NCBI GenBank assembly: GCA_009922295.1
Contig: RFWA01000056.1
Coordinates: forward strand, 1 to 10,611
Direction of reading: 5' to 3'
Source: Betaproteobacteria bacterium
GTDB lineage: Bacteria > Pseudomonadota > Gammaproteobacteria > Burkholderiales > Burkholderiaceae_C
DNA: 10,611 nt
In this document: piece by piece, positions 7,018 through 10,611 of the stretch
How positions within the stretch are numbered: the first letter of the stretch is position 1
Layout of the letters: every line of letters starts with the position of its first letter
Made by a program: the position numbers and the translations under genes
Notes under the pieces: model-generated
Database searches by the model: none
The model's input: the letters and a program-made list of their open reading frames with translations, nothing else
What the model was told of the DNA's origin: nothing

Positions 7018-8126
7018 GTTTGAGCTTTCGCACGTCGGTTCAGGCCACGCCTGAGCTCGCCCCACCACTGCCAGTTGTTGTGGCGCTTGATGAGCCAAAA
7101 AAGAGAGAAAACCAGGACCCCGCCATGCAAGCCCAGCATTAGGCCGCCAAAGGAGACCTGCTTAGACGAAATCCAGTTCTGGCCCAGATTCAACAAATTG
7201 AAATAGACGACGAAGGCAAACAAGGCGAACAACACATTGGCACTTCGCCCCACACGCGGGTTGACGCTGGACACAGCCAGCCCAATGACCGTGAAGTTGA
7301 TGGCCGCCAGAATCAGACCGATGCGCCAGGACAGTTCAGCCAGATCTGCTGGCGTGCCTCCCTGAATCAGACCCCAGGTGGGCCGGGCATGCACCGAGGT
7401 CGACGCCTGGCTTCCCAGGATATCTTCGCCCACCCTGACGCGGTACTCTGCAAATTCGCTGATCTTCAGACCCGATTGCTCAGTCATGCGGTCCAGTCGC
7501 TGTCCGTTTTGAAGAACCAGAAAGCGGTCTGTACCCACGGTTTCAATGCGTCCGCTACGGGCAGAAGTGATGGTGTCTTTACCATCCTCTGAGCTGGCAA
7601 TAAACACGTTGCTGCCAGCAATTTTGCCGCTGGCGTCTTTTTCTATGAAAAACACTCGCTGGCCATTGGCCGACTCCTGGAACTGCCCAGGTTCCAGCCG
7701 TTCGATGTCGCCGCGCTTTTCATACTGCTCTTGCATGTCGTCGAGCCGCTGCTTGGACCATGGCAGCACCCAAAGCGCCAGTACCATGACCACCAGCAGC
7801 ACCGGTGATGCAAAGCGCAGCAGGGGCCTCAAAAGCACGAGCAAGCCCATGCCACAGGCGAACCAAATCACCATTTCGCTGTCCCGGTACATGCGCGATA
7901 GAGTCGCGATGATCGCAATGAAGAGGCTCAGAGCCAATATGGTGGGCATGTCCGACAGCACGGCATACCCCATTGCCAGCATCACGTCTTCAGGCGCGAA
8001 ATTGCCGCGGGTTGCCTGCCCCAGCGTGCGGATCAGCGTCATCGTCACGACGACCGTGGCCAGCACGATCAGTGTTGCGCCAAAACTGCGAGCCAGTTCT
8101 TTGCGAATAGAGGAATGGAATAACAT
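7014..8126 (-). CDS. lptF: LPS export ABC transporter permease LptF
   Basis: Partner of LptG in the LptB2FG lipopolysaccharide extractor of the inner membrane. 370 aa, close to E. coli LptF (366). Seen: a short cytosolic N-terminus (MLFHSSIRKELARSF) that is typical of the family, membrane segments at about residues 15-35, 51-75 and 96-121, a periplasmic jellyroll at about 122-265 rich in beta strands (GQRVFFIEKD, RFLVLQNGQRLD), then segments at about 267-288, 298-315 and 330-346, and a basic C-terminal tail. The coupling segment is SRMYRDSEMVIWFACGMG (77-94), with the RDSEM pattern seen in LptF. The ATG at 8126 is chosen from the family N-terminus; only a distant GAGAA serves as a Shine-Dalgarno. 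It is the first gene of the minus-strand group and is divergent from pepA, so its promoter should lie within 8127-8205. LptB, LptA and LptC are not in this window. Confidence 0.94.
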   Translation of the reverse strand: MLFHSSIRKELARSFGATLIVLATVVVTMTLIRTLGQATRGNFAPEDVMLAMGYAVLSDMPTILALSLFIAIIATLSRMYRDSEMVIWFACGMGLLVLLRPLLRFASPVLLVVMVLALWVLPWSKQRLDDMQEQYEKRGDIERLEPGQFQESANGQRVFFIEKDASGKIAGSNVFIASSEDGKDTITSARSGRIETVGTDRFLVLQNGQRLDRMTEQSGLKISEFAEYRVRVGEDILGSQASTSVHARPTWGLIQGGTPADLAELSWRIGLILAAINFTVIGLAVSSVNPRVGRSANVLFALFAFVVYFNLLNLGQNWISSKQVSFGGLMLGLHGGVLVFSLFWLIKRHNNWQWWGELRRGLNRRAKAQT

Positions 8127-8205
8127 GGACGGGCAATTCTCGGGACCAGTACAGTTCCGAGTCAGGAATCAAACCCAAAATTTCAACGATTGAAAGATGT
8201 GAATT
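8127..8205. promoter_or_regulatory. Divergent lptF-pepA intergenic region
   Basis: This 79-bp gap must hold the start signals for both lptF (leftward) and pepA (rightward). A perfect 6-bp inverted repeat with 3-nt spacer, TTTCAA-CGA-TTGAAA, lies at 8181-8195, eleven bases before the pepA ATG. GAAAGA (8192-8197) inside it could act as a weak Shine-Dalgarno for pepA. I see no sigma-70 hexamer pair on either strand good enough to call. The region is more AT-rich than the flanking genes, as expected for a promoter. Confidence 0.45.
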
Positions 8206-9657
8206 ATGAACTTTGAATTCAAAGCCTTTGATTTGAGCGCAGCAGCGCAGGAAAAATGCGAAGCCATGGTGCTGCTGTTCGGTGGCGACTTCAGGCCGGG
8301 CAAGGATGCGGTCTCGGCGCTGCTGTCTGTCGCTATGAAGGCGGGTGATATTGATGCCAAAGCGGGGAAAGCCCTGCTAGCGTATCGACCCACGGGTGTG
8401 CTTGCCAACCGCTTGGTGTTGGCCGGTGTAGGTGAGGGCTCGGCCCGCGAAGTGCGACAGGCGCTGAGCGCTGCAATAGGTCAGCTCAAAGGGGCCAAGC
8501 TCAAAAAAATCGATATTTGCTTTGCCACGACGCCGCAGTCGGCCGCCCTGCGAGCTGCCGTTACCACGGTGGCAGAAGCCACTTATGTCTATACCAGCAC
8601 CAAATCCAAGCCTGAGGGTCGGACGGTCCAGCGCGTGGTAATTGGCGTTCCGGCCGTCGCCGGATTGCAAGCCGGCTTCCAGCGGGCAACTGCCACTGTC
8701 TCGGGGGTTGAACTGGCCAAGGAGTGGGCAAACCGGCCAGCCAATCATGCTACCCCAACACTGCTGGCTGGCGCCGCGCGCGCCCTGGGCAAGTTGGCTG
8801 GCATCAAGTGTGAGGTTCTGGGTCCCACTCAGGTGGCCAAGCTGGGCATGGGCTCCTTCATGGCGGTGGCACAGGGCTCCGAGCAACCCCTGCGGTTCAT
8901 TGTTTTGCGTTATGACGGCGCAGCCAAGACCAAAGCGCCCACAGTTTTGGTTGGCAAAGGCATCACGTTTGACAGCGGCGGCATATCGATCAAGCCCGCG
9001 CCGGAAATGGACGAAATGAAGTTTGACATGTCGGGTGCCGCCAGTGTGCTGGGGGTGTTCAGGGCGCTCGCCGACCTCAAGCCGGCCATCAATGTGGTGG
9101 GGCTGATCCCCGCCTGCGAGAATCTGATCAACGGCCGCGCCGTCAAGCCTGGCGATGTGGTGACCAGCATGAGCGGTCAGACCATCGAGATTTTGAACAC
9201 CGACGCCGAAGGAAGGCTGGTGCTGTGTGATGCCTTGACCTATGCGGAGCGCTTCAAGCCTCGCGCCGTGGTCGACATCGCGACCCTGACAGGTGCTTGC
9301 GTGATCGCGCTGGGTTCGGTGCGCAGCGGCATGTTCTCTCCCAACGACGACATGGCCGCCGCACTGCTGGCTGCCGGCGAATCAGCTCAAGACTTGTGCT
9401 GGCGCATGCCGCTGGATGACGAGTACGCTGAGGGCCTAAAGACCAACTTTGCCGATGTGGCCAATGTGGCCGGGCGCCCTGGCGGCGCCATTACAGCGGC
9501 CAAGTTTCTGCAGCGCTTTGCGGCCAAGTTTCCTTGGGCGCACCTCGATATAGCGGGCACAGCCTGGAAGGGCGGCGCTGCCAAGGGCGCAACGGGTCGC
9601 CCGGTGGCCTTGTTGCTGGAATATTTACTTGGCCCAGCCGCGCAGAAGTCGCAGTGA
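8206..9657 (+). CDS. pepA: Leucyl aminopeptidase PepA (M17 family)
   Basis: Cytosolic two-metal aminopeptidase that releases N-terminal residues, preferring Leu, during peptide turnover. 483 aa (E. coli PepA 503). The N-terminal domain (about residues 1-165) is variable; the catalytic domain is complete. The metal ligands and catalytic residues line up with E. coli at a constant offset of 19: K251 and D256 in GKGITFDSGG, K263 in SIKP, D274 in MKFDMSGA, and D333, E335 and R337 in the signature NTDAEGRL. The ATG at 8206 fits the family N-terminus and has GAAAGA upstream. Its TGA overlaps the GTG of holC. E. coli PepA also binds DNA in carAB control and Xer recombination; nothing here shows whether this protein does. 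Confidence 0.96.
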   Translation: MNFEFKAFDLSAAAQEKCEAMVLLFGGDFRPGKDAVSALLSVAMKAGDIDAKAGKALLAYRPTGVLANRLVLAGVGEGSAREVRQALSAAIGQLKGAKLKKIDICFATTPQSAALRAAVTTVAEATYVYTSTKSKPEGRTVQRVVIGVPAVAGLQAGFQRATATVSGVELAKEWANRPANHATPTLLAGAARALGKLAGIKCEVLGPTQVAKLGMGSFMAVAQGSEQPLRFIVLRYDGAAKTKAPTVLVGKGITFDSGGISIKPAPEMDEMKFDMSGAASVLGVFRALADLKPAINVVGLIPACENLINGRAVKPGDVVTSMSGQTIEILNTDAEGRLVLCDALTYAERFKPRAVVDIATLTGACVIALGSVRSGMFSPNDDMAAALLAAGESAQDLCWRMPLDDEYAEGLKTNFADVANVAGRPGGAITAAKFLQRFAAKFPWAHLDIAGTAWKGGAAKGATGRPVALLLEYLLGPAAQKSQ

Positions 9658-10088
9658 CCGAAATCGCCTTCCATTTCAACGCACCCGATCGGCTGGCCTA
9701 CGTCTGCCGCCTCTTGCGCAAGGCGGTTGCCGCCGACGCCCAATTGGTGGTGGTCGGCCCGACTGACCAACTGGACCGGCTGGATTCAGACCTCTGGGCG
9801 TTTTCGGCTTCGGACTTTGTGCCGCACTGTCGCGCGCAGGCGGAACCTGAGGTTCTGTCCGCCTCCCCTGTCGTGCTAGCCGCTGACACCGACGGCCTGG
9901 CACACAAACAGGTCTTGGTGAATCTTGGGGACGACGTACCTGCAGGGTTTGAGCGCTTTGAGCGGGTGATCGAGGTGGTTGGGCTGAACGATACCGACCG
10001 GCAGTTGGCTCGCACCCGCTGGCGCCACTACGCCGACCGGGGATACACCATCACACGGCACGACCTCAAACTAAAACCCATTGCCTAA
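9654..10088 (+). CDS. holC: DNA polymerase III chi subunit HolC
   Basis: Chi links the polymerase III clamp loader (through psi) to single-strand binding protein SSB at the replication fork. 144 aa (E. coli 147). Seen: an N-terminal EIAFHFN strand, LDRLDSDLWAFSASDFVPH (about residues 40-58), matching the E. coli LDEALWARPAESFVPH block, VLVNLGDDVPAGFERFERVIEVV (87-109), and a C-terminal helix QLARTRWRHYADRGYTI (117-133) of the kind that forms the chi family end. The start is the GTG at 9654, overlapping the pepA TGA as GTGA, with AGAAG at 9644-9648 as Shine-Dalgarno. The open frame extends back to 9534 inside pepA, but those residues have no family character. Tight coupling to pepA implies one transcript. 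valS, often the next gene in proteobacteria, is absent here. Confidence 0.9.
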   Translation: MTEIAFHFNAPDRLAYVCRLLRKAVAADAQLVVVGPTDQLDRLDSDLWAFSASDFVPHCRAQAEPEVLSASPVVLAADTDGLAHKQVLVNLGDDVPAGFERFERVIEVVGLNDTDRQLARTRWRHYADRGYTITRHDLKLKPIA

Positions 10089-10271
10089 GCTGGCTTGACT
10101 GGCCCCGTGCGTTGCGTCAAACTTTTGCCGAATAGTTGACATTTCCACCCGAATTGCCGGTTTTGCTGAGCGTGGGGCGGGGTCTTCCCTAGGTGGATGG
10201 CCTGAAAATTGCTGTATCGTTGCGGGTGTGGAGTATTTATTCACAATTTTTTAATATTCATGGAGTCGTCT
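10089..10271 (+). promoter_or_regulatory. Intergenic region and AT-rich leader of the binding-protein gene
   Basis: A 183-bp gap after holC. I see no rho-independent terminator in it (no GC-rich stem followed by a T run). The last 40 bases (about 10231-10260) are markedly AT-rich against the GC-rich background. A weak promoter candidate is TTGCGG (10220-10225) with CACAAT (10242-10247), spacing 16. The Shine-Dalgarno GGAG at 10262-10265, 6 nt before the ATG at 10272, is good and decides that start over an in-frame ATG at 10260 that lacks a Shine-Dalgarno. A TTGACA at 10136-10141 has no partner -10. Confidence 0.35.
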
Positions 10272-10611
10272 ATGCAAATGAAGTTGAAAGTTACAGTTGC
10301 CGCCGCTATCGCAGCCGCGGCAGGCGTCGCCCTGGCACAAGACATGGTCGTCAAGATCGGTCACGTCGCTCCGATTTCCGGTGCGCAGGCGGCCTACGGC
10401 AAGGACAACGAGAATGGCGCCCGCATGGCCATTGAAGACCTGAACGCGGCCGGCGTCACCATCGGTGGCAAGAAGGTCAAGTTCGAGCTCGTGGCGGAAG
10501 ACGATGCGGCCGATCCCAAGCAAGGTGCAGCCGTTGCACAAAAACTGTGCGATGCCAAGGTTGCCGGTGTTGCCGGTCACCTGAATTCGGGTACCACGAT
10601 CCCTGCATCCA
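10272..10611 (+). CDS. Branched-chain amino acid ABC transporter substrate-binding protein (LivJ/LivK type), 3' end outside the window
   Basis: The first 113 residues of a periplasmic binding protein; the frame is open to the window edge (family members are about 370-380 aa). Seen: a Sec signal peptide (basic MQMKLK, hydrophobic alanine-rich core, ALA at 20-22, predicted cleavage before QD), then VVKIGHVAPISGAQAAYGKDNENGARMAIEDLN (about residues 26-58) with the SG ligand loop, EDDAADPKQGAAVAQKL (76-92), matching LivJ's DDACDPKQAVAVANK, and VAGVAGHLNSGTTIPAS (97-113), corresponding to the VIGHLCSSSTQPAS region that contacts the ligand. It delivers Leu/Ile/Val or related ligands to a LivHMGF-type permease, none of which is in view. 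Binding specificity cannot be fixed from the fold, since many family members bind aromatic acids, urea or amides. It has its own leader and is unlikely to be part of the pepA-holC unit. Confidence 0.9.
   Translation, partial: MQMKLKVTVAAAIAAAAGVALAQDMVVKIGHVAPISGAQAAYGKDNENGARMAIEDLNAAGVTIGGKKVKFELVAEDDAADPKQGAAVAQKLCDAKVAGVAGHLNSGTTIPAS

Noticed and set aside
10136..10158. TTGACA as a -35 element for the binding-protein gene
   Set aside because: No -10-like hexamer at 16-18 nt spacing, and it is over 130 nt from the start codon.
10155..10172. Sigma-54 type promoter in TTGCCGGTTTTGCT
   Set aside because: The GG to GC spacing is off by one and the flanking consensus bases are missing.
10193..10435. 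80-codon plus-strand frame overlapping the start of the binding-protein gene
   Set aside because: It reads the leader and the signal-peptide region in the wrong frame. The overlapping frame from 10272 gives a clear signal peptide and LivJ-like sequence.

Overview
The window is ordinary, densely packed chromosomal DNA from a GC-rich betaproteobacterium. Protein similarity recalled from memory, the lptF/lptG - cbiX - cysB - aminotransferase order and a Comamonadaceae-type short repeat suggest Burkholderiales, probably Comamonadaceae (Rhodoferax/Polaromonas-like). The taxon is an inference; no rRNA or other phylogenetic marker was compared. No prophage, CRISPR array, transposase, toxin-antitoxin or defence genes, tRNA or rRNA are visible, and I found no previously undescribed system.

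Layout: (1) 1-3321, plus strand: the C-terminal 1106 residues of the DEAH-box RNA helicase HrpA, whose start lies before the window. Inside it is a 111-nt in-frame insertion (2343-2453) that looks like a family-specific intergenic repeat and is bracketed by a perfect 11-bp direct repeat. (2) 3343-8126, minus strand: five closely spaced genes read in the order lptF, lptG, cbiX, cysB, ybdL-like aminotransferase. hrpA converges on the aminotransferase with only 21 bp between stop codons. (3) 8127-8205: divergent intergenic region between lptF and pepA. (4) 8206-10088, plus strand: pepA and holC, overlapping by 4 nt. (5) 10089-10271: an intergenic region with an AT-rich leader. (6) 10272 to the end: the first 113 residues of a secreted branched-chain amino acid ABC transporter binding protein.

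How the genes work together: LptF and LptG are the two membrane subunits of the LPS-extracting ABC transporter LptB2FG, and their genes overlap by 4 nt. Downstream on the same strand is a small sulfur-metabolism group: a CbiX/SirB-type sirohydrochlorin chelatase (siroheme is the cofactor of sulfite reductase), the sulfur regulator CysB, and a methionine-type aminotransferase. PepA (cytosolic leucyl aminopeptidase) and HolC (DNA polymerase III chi subunit) form the common pepA-holC pair, here without the valS that often follows.

The observation most worth a second look is the repeat insertion in hrpA. It is followed by an AT-rich 8-8-8 inverted repeat placed directly before cysB.
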